37,025 nucleotides of DNA from Litorivicinus sp965656605 (lineage in GTDB: Bacteria > Pseudomonadota > Gammaproteobacteria > Pseudomonadales > Litorivicinaceae): NCBI GenBank assembly GCA_965656605.1, contig CBFHLC010000017.1:1-37025 (forward strand), read 5' to 3'. Every line of letters begins with the position of its first letter. The first letter of the stretch is position 1. Below the pieces are notes generated by a model that saw nothing but the letters and a program-made list of their open reading frames with translations, did no database searches and had not been told where the DNA came from. Shown in pieces: positions 1 to 10,404 of the stretch. Made by a program: the position numbers and the translations under genes.

Positions 1-1
1 A

Positions 2-560
2 CAGGCCAGCCATCCGGCCATCGAGGACTGGGACGCCATTCAACAGGCCCATCAGGACTTCCAACTGGGCATGGATTTACTGCGCCTGCTGCCCATGTGT
101 GCAGACGAGGTCGAATTCGAAGTGTTGGCGGTTGAACCGAATCTTGACATCTACATCCCCGAGTTCTTAAAAGATCCGGAGCACCAAAAAGCCGCCACCC
201 TGCAGCTGGCGCCTCCGCCAGTACAGAACGCCGATGAAATCGTCGCGGCCAGTGGCGGTATGTTCTACGCCCAGCAACAGCCCGGTGACCCAGCCTTTGT
301 CAGCGTCGGCCAGCAAGTTCAGATCGGCGATCCGCTGTACATTGTTGAAGTCATGAAAATGTTCAACGTTATTCGTGCGGAGTTCGCCTGCACCGTGGAC
401 GAGGTGTTGGTCGCCGGTGATGCCAGCGTGGTCAAGAAAGGCCAACCCTTGTTCAAAGTCACCCCCACAGACGTAGTTGAAACCCTAGACCCGATCCAAG
501 AGGCGCGTGCGCGTCAACGCTGGACGATGGATTGCTTGACCCACTTAAAAGGAGCCGAGC

Positions 561-568
<8 letters not shown>
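2..568 (+). CDS. Biotin-dependent acyl-CoA (probably propionyl-CoA) carboxylase, C-terminal part, 5' truncated by window
   Basis: The frame is open from base 2, so the gene starts outside the window. The C-terminal ~80 residues form a biotinyl/lipoyl carrier domain with the motif EVMKM; the biotinylated lysine codon is at 356-358. Upstream is an Ala/Pro-rich linker (APPP) after a segment I cannot assign further. Such carrier domains carry carboxybiotin between the biotin carboxylase and carboxyltransferase sites. The next genes are methylmalonyl-CoA mutase and MeaB, so propionyl-CoA is the likely substrate, giving methylmalonyl-CoA (inference from context). The stop codon overlaps the mutase start by 8 bp, indicating translational coupling. 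An acetyl-CoA or other acyl-CoA carboxylase cannot be excluded without the N-terminal part. Confidence 0.85.
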
Positions 569-2676
<2,108 letters not shown>

Positions 2677-2696
<20 letters not shown>

Positions 2697-3624
2697 TGTT
2701 CAGGCCCTACGGGCCGGCAATCGACGTGCGCTGGCGAAAGCGATCACTCTGATCGAAAGCCACAACCCCGCTCACCGACCAGCCGCTGACGCCTTGCTCG
2801 AGCAGCTGATGCCGTTCACCGGTGGTGCATTCCGGCTAGGTATCTCTGGCGTGCCAGGGGTCGGCAAATCGACCTTTATCGAGAGCTTCGGGCTACGCGC
2901 GGTTGAGCGTGGGCAAAAAGTGGCGGTGTTGGCGGTCGATCCGTCCTCCCCGGTCAATGGCGGCTCGATTTTAGGCGACAAGACCCGCATGGAGCTGCTC
3001 AGTCGTACCGAAGGCGCGTTCATTCGCCCGAGCCCAGCCGGTGACAGTCTGGGCGGCGTGGCCCAACGAACCCGCGAAGCGATCTTGATTTGCGAGGCGG
3101 CAGGCTACGATCAAGTTTGGGTCGAAACCGTTGGTGTCGGGCAGTCCGAGCATGAAGTCTCGAACATGACTGACGCCTTTATGGTGTTGATGCAGCCAGG
3201 CGCCGGTGATGAGCTGCAGGGCATCAAAAAAGGCATCCTGGAGTTAGCTGACCTGATCGTGGTCAACAAAGCCGATGGCGAAGCCAAACAACTCGCTGAA
3301 TTCAGCCGGCGGCATTATCAAAACGCGCTGAACCTGTTAACTCACAATGGATTTTGGACACCTCAGGTGCTCAGCATCAGCGCTTTGAAGACCGACGGCC
3401 TTTCGGCCTTAGAGGATTTGCTGGCGGAGTACCGAGATCAGGGACGCGTCTCAATCGATGCCCGGCGCATCGAACAGAACCTAGCTTGGTTCGATCATTT
3501 GGTTAAAGAAATGGCGTGGCAAATGATGGCTCAGGGAGACTTGCGTATCCGGTGGCAGAACGTCCGCGAACAGGTTCACAAGTCGAAATTATCGCCGGTA
3601 ACTGCTGCTAGAAGCCTCTTTTAA
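2677..3624 (+). CDS. meaB: MeaB/ArgK-type G3E GTPase, methylmalonyl-CoA mutase chaperone
   Basis: 315 residues. MeaB proteins bind the mutase, gate adenosylcobalamin loading and protect the enzyme from inactivation. The Walker A P-loop GVPGVGKST lies near residues 58-66. It is followed by the family signature DPSSPVNGGSILGDKTRM and the switch/ETVGVGQSE region, then NKADG as the guanine-specificity motif. The open frame begins with GTG at 2677, and an ATG lies six bases later at 2683. Either start overlaps the mutase stop by 14-20 bp, so translation is probably coupled. Its position directly behind the mutase separates it from other G3E GTPases such as HypB or UreG. Confidence 0.95.
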
Positions 3625-3641
3625 AGGTCTACCCTCTGACT

Positions 3642-4382
3642 ATGAAACTCATAGTCGCTACGTTATTCAGCTTATCGCTAATGGTCCATGCGGACAGCAT
3701 TGCCTTTCCCAATAGTCTGTCCGCCAAAACGTTGTCTGACCGATACGGTCCAGAGCTCGCCACCTTTGAAAAAGCAACCAGCGAGCGATATCGAATGACG
3801 ATCTACAACCCATCAAGACCCGCTGAAACAAGAAACGCTGCAGAGCAGGGCTTAATCGTCACTTCACCCGCACGAGTCATTGATTCGATCAACGAAGGCT
3901 TGGTTCCAGTGGGATATCACGATGGTTTTACTAAAATGGTACTGGTTAAAAGGGCTAACTCAGACTCAGACTCCAACTGCCTACGCATAGCACGCCTACC
4001 CAAAATATCGACCATGGGGTGGCTAGAGCCTTACTTGCTTAGGGACTCACAACTCGTTGAGATGTGCGACGTTCAAGCGCTAAACATGGTCAATGGCTTG
4101 CGTCTGCTAAAAACTAATCAGGCAGATCTGGTGGTCGCCGGCTTTAACACCTATCAACGATTTGCTGCGAACTACGGAGGACACTACACAATCTTGGCAT
4201 CGGTAATGTCTCCAACCTTTGTCTTTATGACAACACCTAAACAGCAAGCGAAATGGGTCGAACGATTCGAGAAAATTGAAGCGGCGGGAGTCACTGCGCC
4301 TAACGGTAACCCTGTCAGGGTTTGGACTCCCGCCATCCTAAAGCGCTTTGAAAAATTTTCTCAGATTTCAGTCAGCTCATAG
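3642..4382 (+). CDS. Secreted periplasmic binding-protein-like protein (PhnD-like fold suspected)
   Basis: 246 residues starting with a short Lys-positive segment, a hydrophobic core and an AxA-like end (MKLIVATLF...HADS), so a Sec signal peptide is likely. The body resembles small substrate-binding proteins of the phosphate/phosphonate type: an early strand SIAFPNSLSAK and a later DLVVAGFNTYQRFA followed by a hydrophobic strand. This assignment is weak and comes from overall pattern only. No permease or ATPase gene is adjacent, so the protein is an orphan. It may be a solute sensor or part of a transporter elsewhere. It follows meaB by 17 bp without a clear ribosome site and its 3' end overlaps the convergent CBS gene by 22 bp. 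Its codon use looks more AT-rich than meaB. Confidence 0.6.
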   Translation: MKLIVATLFSLSLMVHADSIAFPNSLSAKTLSDRYGPELATFEKATSERYRMTIYNPSRPAETRNAAEQGLIVTSPARVIDSINEGLVPVGYHDGFTKMVLVKRANSDSDSNCLRIARLPKISTMGWLEPYLLRDSQLVEMCDVQALNMVNGLRLLKTNQADLVVAGFNTYQRFAANYGGHYTILASVMSPTFVFMTTPKQQAKWVERFEKIEAAGVTAPNGNPVRVWTPAILKRFEKFSQISVSS

Positions 4383-4768
4383 GCCCGAACCGCTCGCAGC
4401 ACATCACATCGGCTTAACTGTCCGATAAGCTTGCCCTGCGCATCCACCACCGGAAGACGGCGCCGGCCTTGCTTGATAAAGGCCTCGGCTGCAGCAATCA
4501 CGTCGGTGTCGTGACTGATGGTATCCATCGTCGAACTCATCACTTCGCTAACACGGCCTCCGACTTCACCTTGGTAGGTCCCTTTCAAGATGCCGTTTAG
4601 ACAATCGTGCTCAGAGACCATGCCCATGAGCTGTCCGTTCTCAACCACCGGCATACCTGAAATACCGTGTTCAATTAGCAGATCCACCGCCGACAACAAA
4701 TCTGCGTCGGGCGAGGTGGTGATCAAGCTGGTTGTCATATAATCCGAAATGCGAATTGAGCGAAACAT
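4361..4768 (-). CDS. Two-CBS-domain protein
   Basis: 135 residues made almost entirely of a CBS pair (Bateman module): first repeat about residues 8-60 (YMTTSLITTSPD...GISGMPVVENGQLMGMVSEHDC), second about 72-130 (VMSSTMDTISHDTD...GRRRLPVVDAQGKLIGQLSRCDVLRAV). CBS pairs bind adenine nucleotides or similar ligands and usually act as regulatory sensors. I chose the ATG at 4768 rather than a longer frame because AAGGAAT lies six bases upstream and homology begins there; the longer version would run across the start of the divergent epimerase gene. The target is unknown, and there is no catalytic domain. It is divergent from mce across only 64 bp. Confidence 0.88.
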   Translation of the reverse strand: MFRSIRISDYMTTSLITTSPDADLLSAVDLLIEHGISGMPVVENGQLMGMVSEHDCLNGILKGTYQGEVGGRVSEVMSSTMDTISHDTDVIAAAEAFIKQGRRRLPVVDAQGKLIGQLSRCDVLRAVRAYELTEI

Positions 4769-4832
4769 CGTATATTCCTTATTCTGATTTCTCTCGAACA
4801 TACCCCAAGCATTCAAACAAGGACACAGACCA

Positions 4833-5243
4833 ATGCTCGAAAAAATAGACCACGTTGGCGTCGCCGTTTTAGATTTAGATCGGGGCATCGAGACTTACAA
4901 GGGACTGGGATTTAAATACCTAGGCCGCGAGACAGTCGCCGAACAAGGGGTGGAGGTCGCGTTCTTTGAGATTGGCCCCAGCAAGTTCGAGCTGCTCTGC
5001 CCGCTGGGTGCGGACACGCCGATCGGCCGTTTCATTGCAAAGAATGGTGGCAAAGGCGGCGTTCAACAAATCGCCATCACGGTCGATGACATTGACGCTG
5101 AGATGGCTCGCCTAAAAGCGGCCGGATATACGCTGTTGCAAGAATCACCAGTCAACGGAGCACACAACACTCGGGTCGCCTTCCTGCATCCAAAAAGTAC
5201 CGAAGGCGTGCTATTGGAGCTGTGTGAACACGCCAAGGGATAA
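4833..5243 (+). CDS. mce: Methylmalonyl-CoA epimerase (VOC family)
   Basis: 136 residues, a single vicinal-oxygen-chelate protein of two beta-alpha-beta-beta-beta modules. It converts (S)- to (R)-methylmalonyl-CoA and so links the carboxylase product to the mutase. Expected metal-ligand positions are visible: His7 in KIDHVGVAV, a Gln/His-type ligand in GVQQIAITV, and Glu in LLELCEH near the C-terminus. The PNGAHNTRVAFLHPKSTEGVLLE-like ending is typical of the family. AAGGA lies about ten bases before the ATG. It is separated from the mutase operon by the binding-protein and CBS genes, and its 3' end overlaps the convergent transporter gene by 33 bp. Confidence 0.95.
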   Translation: MLEKIDHVGVAVLDLDRGIETYKGLGFKYLGRETVAEQGVEVAFFEIGPSKFELLCPLGADTPIGRFIAKNGGKGGVQQIAITVDDIDAEMARLKAAGYTLLQESPVNGAHNTRVAFLHPKSTEGVLLELCEHAKG

Positions 5244-6140
5244 CAGTGCTGATAGAGTCAGCATGCTGATCAAAGTGCCCCATAACACCGCATTCGCCAC
5301 GGTCACGTCCTGATGGCCAAAGCGCTGGGCTAGCAAGTGAGCCAGCGCGCCGGCTGGCAGAGCGGCCACGACAATCGCAATCTGGGCCTGCAAAGCCGGT
5401 ACCGCCAACCACCAACACCCCAAGGCGACCAGGCTGGGATGAATGAGCAGTTTAGACAGCACCAACAGCCCACTGAATCGAGTGCCTTGACGCGTGCCGC
5501 GACGCGCCTGGCCCAAGGTCAATCCCAGCGCGAACAGCGCCACCGGCGAGGCAGCTTGAGCCAACAACGACAACAAACGCTCGATCGGCAAACTGATCGC
5601 GAACTCAAACGCGGACCAAATCAGACCCAATGAGATGGCCACAACCATGGGGTTTTTAATCGTCTCGACTAATACCGAGGTCACACCGGACTGCCGGCGG
5701 GCCGACAGCACAATCGCTGTGCCAGCCACAAACAGCACGTTCGTTGCCAAGGCAATCAGAATGACCCACTGCGTACCCTGCGGACCAAATGCGCTCTGCA
5801 CCAGCGGGATTCCAAGATAAACCGAGTTAGAGAAAGTCGCGCCCAGTCCCAACAGCCAGCGCGCATCGAACTCGGCAAGCCAGATTCGGAACACCGCGAA
5901 CAACCCCACCCACAGCACAATGGTGGCCCCCAAATAGGCAGCCAAAAACTCCCATTGGGCCAGTGCCTCCCAGGGTGTTTTAGCCATCGCCAAGAACAAC
6001 AACGGTGGCACTGCGAGGTAGTAAACAAAGCGGCTGAAGTCACTTAAAGACGAGTCAGAAAAACCACCGTAACGTCGCGCGGCCCAACCGATCCCAATCA
6101 CACCAAAAATCGGCAGGACGATGCTAAACAGGACGCTCAC
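5211..6140 (-). CDS. AEC (auxin efflux carrier) family permease
   Basis: 309 residues, strongly hydrophobic, with about ten predicted membrane segments and the family opening LFSIVLPIFGVIGIGWAARR followed by FVYYLAVPPLLFLAMAKTP. Bacterial AEC proteins are secondary transporters, some of them malate or other organic-anion carriers. The substrate cannot be read from sequence. The start is GTG at 6140, overlapping the thioesterase stop by four bases (GTGA). It is the last gene of the tetR-moaA-thioesterase-AEC operon, so it may be controlled by that TetR regulator. Confidence 0.88.
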   Translation of the reverse strand: MSVLFSIVLPIFGVIGIGWAARRYGGFSDSSLSDFSRFVYYLAVPPLLFLAMAKTPWEALAQWEFLAAYLGATIVLWVGLFAVFRIWLAEFDARWLLGLGATFSNSVYLGIPLVQSAFGPQGTQWVILIALATNVLFVAGTAIVLSARRQSGVTSVLVETIKNPMVVAISLGLIWSAFEFAISLPIERLLSLLAQAASPVALFALGLTLGQARRGTRQGTRFSGLLVLSKLLIHPSLVALGCWWLAVPALQAQIAIVVAALPAGALAHLLAQRFGHQDVTVANAVLWGTLISMLTLSALLSLGVFTQLQ

Positions 6141-6547
6141 AGCACGAATTCAAGCTGCGCATCTGCGCACCGCTGACCGGATTCATCCAAGGCTTGGGTC
6201 GACATGGCGTAGCGAATACGTCCCGATTGAGGGTTCAGCACCACAACCGGACTAACAAACAACAGCCGATCACCGCGCATCGGCGCGATAAATTTCAACG
6301 ACACCTGAGCGACGACCGGATTGCAATCGCGCGCCAGCATGGCCTCACAGGCTTGGGTAAATGAGAACCAACCGGCCAGCGTTAAACACGAGGCAATCGC
6401 GCCGCCAAAGCCAACATCCAGCTGATTTTTGCATTGCGTGTACGCAGCCGAGAACTGATGTTGCTCGGATGTGCTTCCGTCGTAAGCTAAATCCATGAAC
6501 TCGACCAACGGCGTACCCGCGCGCACTCGATCGATCAGCGCCTGCAT
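6137..6547 (-). CDS. Hotdog-fold thioesterase domain protein (YiiD C-terminal type)
   Basis: 136 residues with the pattern of the thioesterase domain found at the C-terminus of YiiD: PLVEFMDLAYDG near the start, FGGAIASCLTLAGW as the helix-containing segment, VAQVSLKFIAPMRGD as a strand, and a closing strand DAQLEFVL. It probably hydrolyses an acyl-CoA or acyl-carrier thioester; the substrate is unknown. The acetyltransferase half present in full-length YiiD is absent, so this is a stand-alone domain. Its ATG lies immediately after the moaA stop and its stop overlaps the transporter start, which places it inside a translationally coupled operon. Confidence 0.75.
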   Translation of the reverse strand: MQALIDRVRAGTPLVEFMDLAYDGSTSEQHQFSAAYTQCKNQLDVGFGGAIASCLTLAGWFSFTQACEAMLARDCNPVVAQVSLKFIAPMRGDRLLFVSPVVVLNPQSGRIRYAMSTQALDESGQRCADAQLEFVL

Positions 6548-7510
6548 TTAGCCGCCGATGATCTGCATGATGGTCTGCTCGCCACTGAACCGAACGGGCT
6601 GCTTGGCTTTTAGTGACATCGACAACGCCTCTTGAACATAAGCCAATGCCGGCCCCTGCTCCATCTGCAGGGCTGGGCGAATGTCGTTAGACGCGGACGA
6701 TGAGATACACCCGTAGATTTTGCCTTCACTGCTTAGGCGCAAACGATCACAGTCCCCACAAAAAGGCGCGGATTCGTTCGAAATAAAACCAAATACGCCG
6801 CGAGGATTGACGTAGTTATAACTGGTGCTGTTGGCTTTGCGGTCTTGGCGCTCAGCTGGCCCGAATACCGATAACAGCTCGACAATTTCTTGCTCACTGA
6901 CGAACTCGGCATCAAAGGCTGCCTTATCAGCCAGATGTCCCATTCGCATCAATTCAATGAAGCGCAGCTCGATTCCACGATCAGCACAGTATTCGAACAG
7001 ACCCGCTAGCTGGTCCAGATTTTTGCTGCGCATGGGCACCGTGTTCATTTTGACCCGTAGACCTAGCGCCAAAGCCGCTTCGATACCTTTCAGGACCGTT
7101 GCCAAATCGCCTCGTTTGGCGATCTTTAAAAATGCATCGCTTTCGATCGCATCTAAGCTGACATTGATGCCGCCTACCCCAGCGTCCGCCAAGGCTTGCG
7201 CTTTGTCAGCCAAAAACTGCCCATTGGTTGTCAGGCTCGACTCAATACCCAAGGCTGGCAGGTGTTCGAGCACCGAATTCAAATTCGGTGCAATGAGTGG
7301 CTCTCCGCCTGTCAGTCGAATCTTTTTAATGCCTAACACCCGATGCAGCAAACCGACCAGCTTCATCAAATCCGGCCCCGACAGTGCATTGGCCGAGGGC
7401 TTGAGCAAGGTGCCGTCTGGCACGCAATAATCGCAGGCGTAATTACAGGCGCTGGTCAGACTCAAACGCAAAGATTTGAAGCTGCGACCCTGTGAGTCAA
7501 TGAGGCTCAT
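6548..7510 (-). CDS. moaA: GTP 3',8-cyclase MoaA-type radical SAM enzyme
   Basis: 320 residues. MoaA performs the first step of molybdenum cofactor synthesis, rearranging GTP to the cyclic precursor used for cPMP. The N-terminal radical-SAM cluster motif is C22-x3-C26-x2-C29 (CNYACDYC). The second, GTP-binding [4Fe-4S] cluster is present as FCGDCDRLRLSSEGKIYGC, and the C-terminal Gly-Gly expected of MoaA is kept (IIGG). Length and motifs fit a functional enzyme. Unusually, no other moa, mog or moe gene is nearby; it sits between tetR and a thioesterase with a 4-bp ATGA overlap to tetR. A MoaA paralogue with another role is the alternative. Confidence 0.88.
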   Translation of the reverse strand: MSLIDSQGRSFKSLRLSLTSACNYACDYCVPDGTLLKPSANALSGPDLMKLVGLLHRVLGIKKIRLTGGEPLIAPNLNSVLEHLPALGIESSLTTNGQFLADKAQALADAGVGGINVSLDAIESDAFLKIAKRGDLATVLKGIEAALALGLRVKMNTVPMRSKNLDQLAGLFEYCADRGIELRFIELMRMGHLADKAAFDAEFVSEQEIVELLSVFGPAERQDRKANSTSYNYVNPRGVFGFISNESAPFCGDCDRLRLSSEGKIYGCISSSASNDIRPALQMEQGPALAYVQEALSMSLKAKQPVRFSGEQTIMQIIGG

Positions 7511-8115
7511 AGCACTGTCACTCGAGGAGCCGTATTGCGCGACACTGAATCACGAAGCCACTGCGCCACCCCTCCAGCAACGGATTCCGGCATATCCGGA
7601 TGCAGACGAGAGGCACCCTGCCTCAATACTCCTTCAATCATGGCAATCAGCAATGCAGACATGGTGAGTGGCGAGCGAGATTCACTGGTGCAACCGGCCT
7701 GATCCAGAAGTTCAGCCAGACGAAACCGCTCGTTATCCCAGCGCTGCTGCAACATTTCAACCGATTCATGCTGTTGATAATCCACCAGGGAGGTATGCCA
7801 GTCGCGCAGGCACTGTTCTTGTTCGGTGTTAGTTAAACGAAATTTAACGTAGCCCAATAGACGATCCATCGGAGGACGCTGACTGTCCGCGAGGATGTCC
7901 CAACGCTCGATGTAAACCAACTCGATCAGTCGGGCTACGATCTCGTGCTTGGTCTTAAAGTGTTTATAAATGGTGCCCTTGCCAATCCCCACTTCACTGG
8001 CAATCCGATCCACCGTGACGTTCTCGTCCGGCGTGCGCAGCAGGCGATCAGTGACCGATAGGATTTCTTCCTCTCGGCGCAGAAATTCACGCTTTTTTCG
8101 TAGATTCGATTCCAC
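7507..8115 (-). CDS. TetR-family transcriptional regulator
   Basis: 202 residues. The N-terminal DNA-binding domain is clear: EEEILSVTDRLL, then VTVDRIASEVGIGKGTIYKHFKTKHEIVARLI as the helix-turn-helix. The C-terminal ~130 residues are the ligand/dimer domain and are not assignable to a known effector. The start is GTG at 8115; an in-frame stop lies close upstream and no ATG is available. It is the first gene of the operon with moaA, a thioesterase and an AEC permease, suggesting control of that operon and of itself. Its first four codons and promoter are duplicated at 16.2 kb, where the second copy breaks off with a stop after four codons, so the gene once faced the amidase at 16.3 kb directly. 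Confidence 0.9.
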   Translation of the reverse strand: MESNLRKKREFLRREEEILSVTDRLLRTPDENVTVDRIASEVGIGKGTIYKHFKTKHEIVARLIELVYIERWDILADSQRPPMDRLLGYVKFRLTNTEQEQCLRDWHTSLVDYQQHESVEMLQQRWDNERFRLAELLDQAGCTSESRSPLTMSALLIAMIEGVLRQGASRLHPDMPESVAGGVAQWLRDSVSRNTAPRVTVL

Positions 8116-8261
8116 GCTCTTATCACTTTATTGGTTTTGCCCCATGGTATCAGAACCCTTGACCATGTTGCCGTAAAGAAAAGCCTCGCATACTCATTTT
8201 TTATTCGCCTTTGGGAGCGTATGCCTTGCTGAAATTTTTTAGCTCAACTGATCAGCCGTTG
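8104..8261. repeat. Left copy of 157/158-bp direct repeat bordering the island
   Basis: This segment recurs at 16203-16359 in the same orientation with, by my count, eight substitutions and one single-base length change (six T here, five T there). It holds the first codons of tetR (reverse strand), the tetR/amidase intergenic region, and the first codons of the amidase gene. After CAGCCGTTG the sequence switches to island DNA. The amidase fragment here is frameshifted by the extra T, so it is a dead remnant. Confidence 0.92.
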
Positions 8262-8357
8262 AGTTATGGAGATTTCTGGTGTAAGCGGAAAAGGGAGGAT
8301 GGCGTATCCTGTTGATTGATTCCGGCAAGAATCTCAATCAACAGAGGGTGGTACGCC

Positions 8358-8880
8358 ATGACCCAGTTTAATCTGACCGCTCTTTCACAACCAGAACAAC
8401 CGATAGCCGATCCGCTGACCGATTTGCTGCGACGAGGCGCCCGCGATCTCATTGCTCAAGCGGTCGAATCCGAACTCCAATTGCTTCTTGATGAACACTC
8501 TCAGCGTCGACTACCTGATGGGCGACAGGCGGTGGTAAAGAATGGATATCCTCCAGAACGTACAGTCCAGACAGGCATTGGGGATGTCGAGGTAAAAGTA
8601 CCCAAGGTTCGAGATCGCAGTGGTTCAGGCGTCTGCTTCAATAGCACCTTGTTACCGCCGTATCTGAAGCGGGCCAAGAGCATCGAACAGCTTCTTCCAT
8701 GGCTTCACTTGAAAGGCATCTCGACGGGTTACGGTGCTTTGGGTTTCTGGAAAGCGCTGTTAAAAGTCTATCCTGAGACGCGCCATTAACGATGCTGGGT
8801 ACACAAGACGGCGAATATACTTACGGCACTGCCAAAATCTCAGCGTCGGTTGGGCAGGATGCCTCCGGCATCCTGCTTTA
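8358..8880 (+). pseudogene. Decayed IS256-family transposase
   Basis: The ATG at 8358 opens a typical IS256-type N-terminus (ADPLTDLLRRGARDLIAQAVESEL, then VPKVRDRSG and YLKRAKSIEQLLPWLHLKGIST). The frame then jumps from KGISTG directly to GALGFWKALLKVYPETRH, which in full-length family members lies roughly 170 residues further on, so about 0.5 kb including catalytic acidic residues is deleted in frame. A stop at 8787-8789 (TAA where the family has CAA, Gln) follows. After it, the frame still reads RCWVHKTANIL and ALPKSQ until about 8850, where similarity ends at a hairpin. The gene cannot encode an active transposase. Confidence 0.9.
8854..8876. repeat. Perfect 10-bp inverted repeat hairpin
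   Basis: Arms GCAGGATGCC (8854-8863) and GGCATCCTGC (8867-8876) flank a 3-base loop and are followed by TTTA. It lies exactly where the transposase similarity ends. It could be a terminator with a poor T-tract or a REP-like palindrome. Confidence 0.7.
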
Positions 8881-9170
8881 AGCAGCAGCGCCGGAAGACC
8901 GCTATGCCTGTCCCGATGTCGATCATTTCGAAATTAAGGGGTCTGTGATTTGGGTGTTCAGGTTGTGAGTGCCAACTTCAGCAACTTGCCCGTAGCGGAC
9001 ATTCAGGAAATAACTCGAGCTGACTTTTGAACGTCTAACCGAGATGTAAAAGCAGCCGCTCAATTAAGTACACTCTAGATGCATGCAGGGGCGCTATCGT
9101 AGCAATGCTGGCTTTCAGAGCGAGGATAAACTGATTCGCATGAATTTAGCGGAACTCCAACTCATAGCTA
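8881..9170. other. Non-coding stretch between transposase relic and M24 gene
   Basis: 290 bp with no convincing gene, no clear promoter and no RNA structure I can name. Short open segments exist (for example the frame reading CPDVDHFEIKG near 8910) but have no start signal or recognisable family. It probably represents decayed DNA at the island edge plus the 3' flank of the M24 gene. Confidence 0.5.
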
Positions 9171-10391
9171 TTAATCTGCCAACTCAAAAGCGTCCGAGGA
9201 AGCGACTAACAGAGCCTCATCATAGCGATAGTCAGAAAGCAGTTCGTAACCAGTCGCAGTGACTAATACCTGGTTCTCTATTTTCACCCCCTCTTTCTCA
9301 CCCAAAGCACCGGAAAAGCTCTCGACACAAAGCACCATATTTTCCTCAATCACCCCGTCATAGATGTCTTGCGGCCAGTCGCCCTCGTAGTAGATTTTAG
9401 GGTATTCATCACAAAGCCCTGCCCCGTGGAAGCTACACACATAGCGGTTGCGAATATATTTTTCATCCCGTTTAAACGCTTTTGCCACTAACTCTTGAAA
9501 ACTTATACCTGGTTGTACGAGTGACATATTGTGGGTCACTTCATCATACGCATGCCGATAGGCAGCCAGCTGCTGAGTGTTTGCTTTGTCTCCACACAAC
9601 CAAGTACGGCTAATGTCAGCAAGATAACCATAGGGCCCTATCAAATCGGTATCAAACGCAACCAGCTCATTCTGCTCGATCCTCTTGTGAGTGGCCTCTT
9701 GAAGCCAAGGATTAGTGCGCGACCCAGAAGCGAGCATTCGACCATCAATCCAACTGCCTCCGTGGGCGATGTTGACCTGATGCAGAATAGATAGCAGTTG
9801 ATTCTCTGTGATACCGGGCTTCATAGCTCTGTGCATTTCAGCAATACCCTTTTGAGCAACCGCTATCGAGTGCCTAATACAGAGCAACTCCTCTGCTGAC
9901 TTAATAGTTCGTGCATGCTCAACAATTGGCTCTGCATCGACGACAGACCAACCAGCGGACAGCGCGCGCTGGGTAACAAAGGGGCTAAAACGCTCAAAAG
10001 CGATCTTTCCCGACAGCCCTAACTGGTGACGAAAATCGGCAATATCACTCAAGAAGGTTTTCGCCGCAGCATCTAGGTCCAAACCTGCATCAAAAACACT
10101 GATGAAGTAAGGCCTTTGATACTCTTCGACATTAAGATAGTCCTGCCGCGCTGCTCCGTACATTCGCAGAGGCCCTTCCACTGGAACCAACAGATAAACC
10201 GTCGGAATGTGTGCTTGGAAGAGCTGATACTCATCGTAGTCAATCGCGTAGCGCAAACTCACCGGGTTATTGAGCACACACAGGTCGACATTGCGGTCCC
10301 GCATGCAACGTCGGATGCGGGCTAGACGATACTCATTTAAGCGAACATATTGCGCTCGATCTAAAGAAAACACTGAGTCTGAATTGCTCAT
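9171..10391 (-). CDS. DddP-like M24-fold metalloenzyme (candidate DMSP lyase)
   Basis: 406 residues with a creatinase N-domain and a pita-bread M24 C-domain. DddP enzymes are M24 members that cleave dimethylsulfoniopropionate to dimethyl sulfide and acrylate. Seen here: metal-ligand candidates D247, D249, D259, H322, E357, E372. Their spacings (2, 10, 63, 35, 15) match or nearly match the DddP ligands as I recall them (D295, D297, D307, H371, E406, E421). The acid six residues after the His, the proposed DddP base, is D328 in FHGAGLCDEYP, and Y317 five before it also corresponds. The stretch GGSWIDGRMLASGSRTNPW is DddP-like as well. The N-terminus is ~40 residues shorter than characterised DddP, so this may be a distinct subfamily with another substrate; an ordinary aminopeptidase is less likely. 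It is the last gene of the four-gene minus operon, 58 bp behind the dehydrogenase, with a G-rich ribosome site. Confidence 0.72.
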   Translation of the reverse strand: MSNSDSVFSLDRAQYVRLNEYRLARIRRCMRDRNVDLCVLNNPVSLRYAIDYDEYQLFQAHIPTVYLLVPVEGPLRMYGAARQDYLNVEEYQRPYFISVFDAGLDLDAAAKTFLSDIADFRHQLGLSGKIAFERFSPFVTQRALSAGWSVVDAEPIVEHARTIKSAEELLCIRHSIAVAQKGIAEMHRAMKPGITENQLLSILHQVNIAHGGSWIDGRMLASGSRTNPWLQEATHKRIEQNELVAFDTDLIGPYGYLADISRTWLCGDKANTQQLAAYRHAYDEVTHNMSLVQPGISFQELVAKAFKRDEKYIRNRYVCSFHGAGLCDEYPKIYYEGDWPQDIYDGVIEENMVLCVESFSGALGEKEGVKIENQVLVTATGYELLSDYRYDEALLVASSDAFELAD

Positions 10392-10404
10392 ATCCCCCCC
10401 CTGA

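Noticed and set aside
6825..7430. 201-residue plus-strand open frame opposite moaA
   Set aside because: It is antisense to a gene with complete MoaA motifs and has Ser-rich shadow composition.
7507..8115. TetR as an AcuR-like regulator of the DddP-like gene
   Set aside because: The regulator belongs to the flanking chromosome and predates the island; the island has its own LysR. No sequence feature links them.
8104..8261. IS target-site duplication or tRNA attachment site
   Set aside because: At ~157 bp it is far too long for an IS duplication, and it contains no tRNA 3' end or integrase neighbour.
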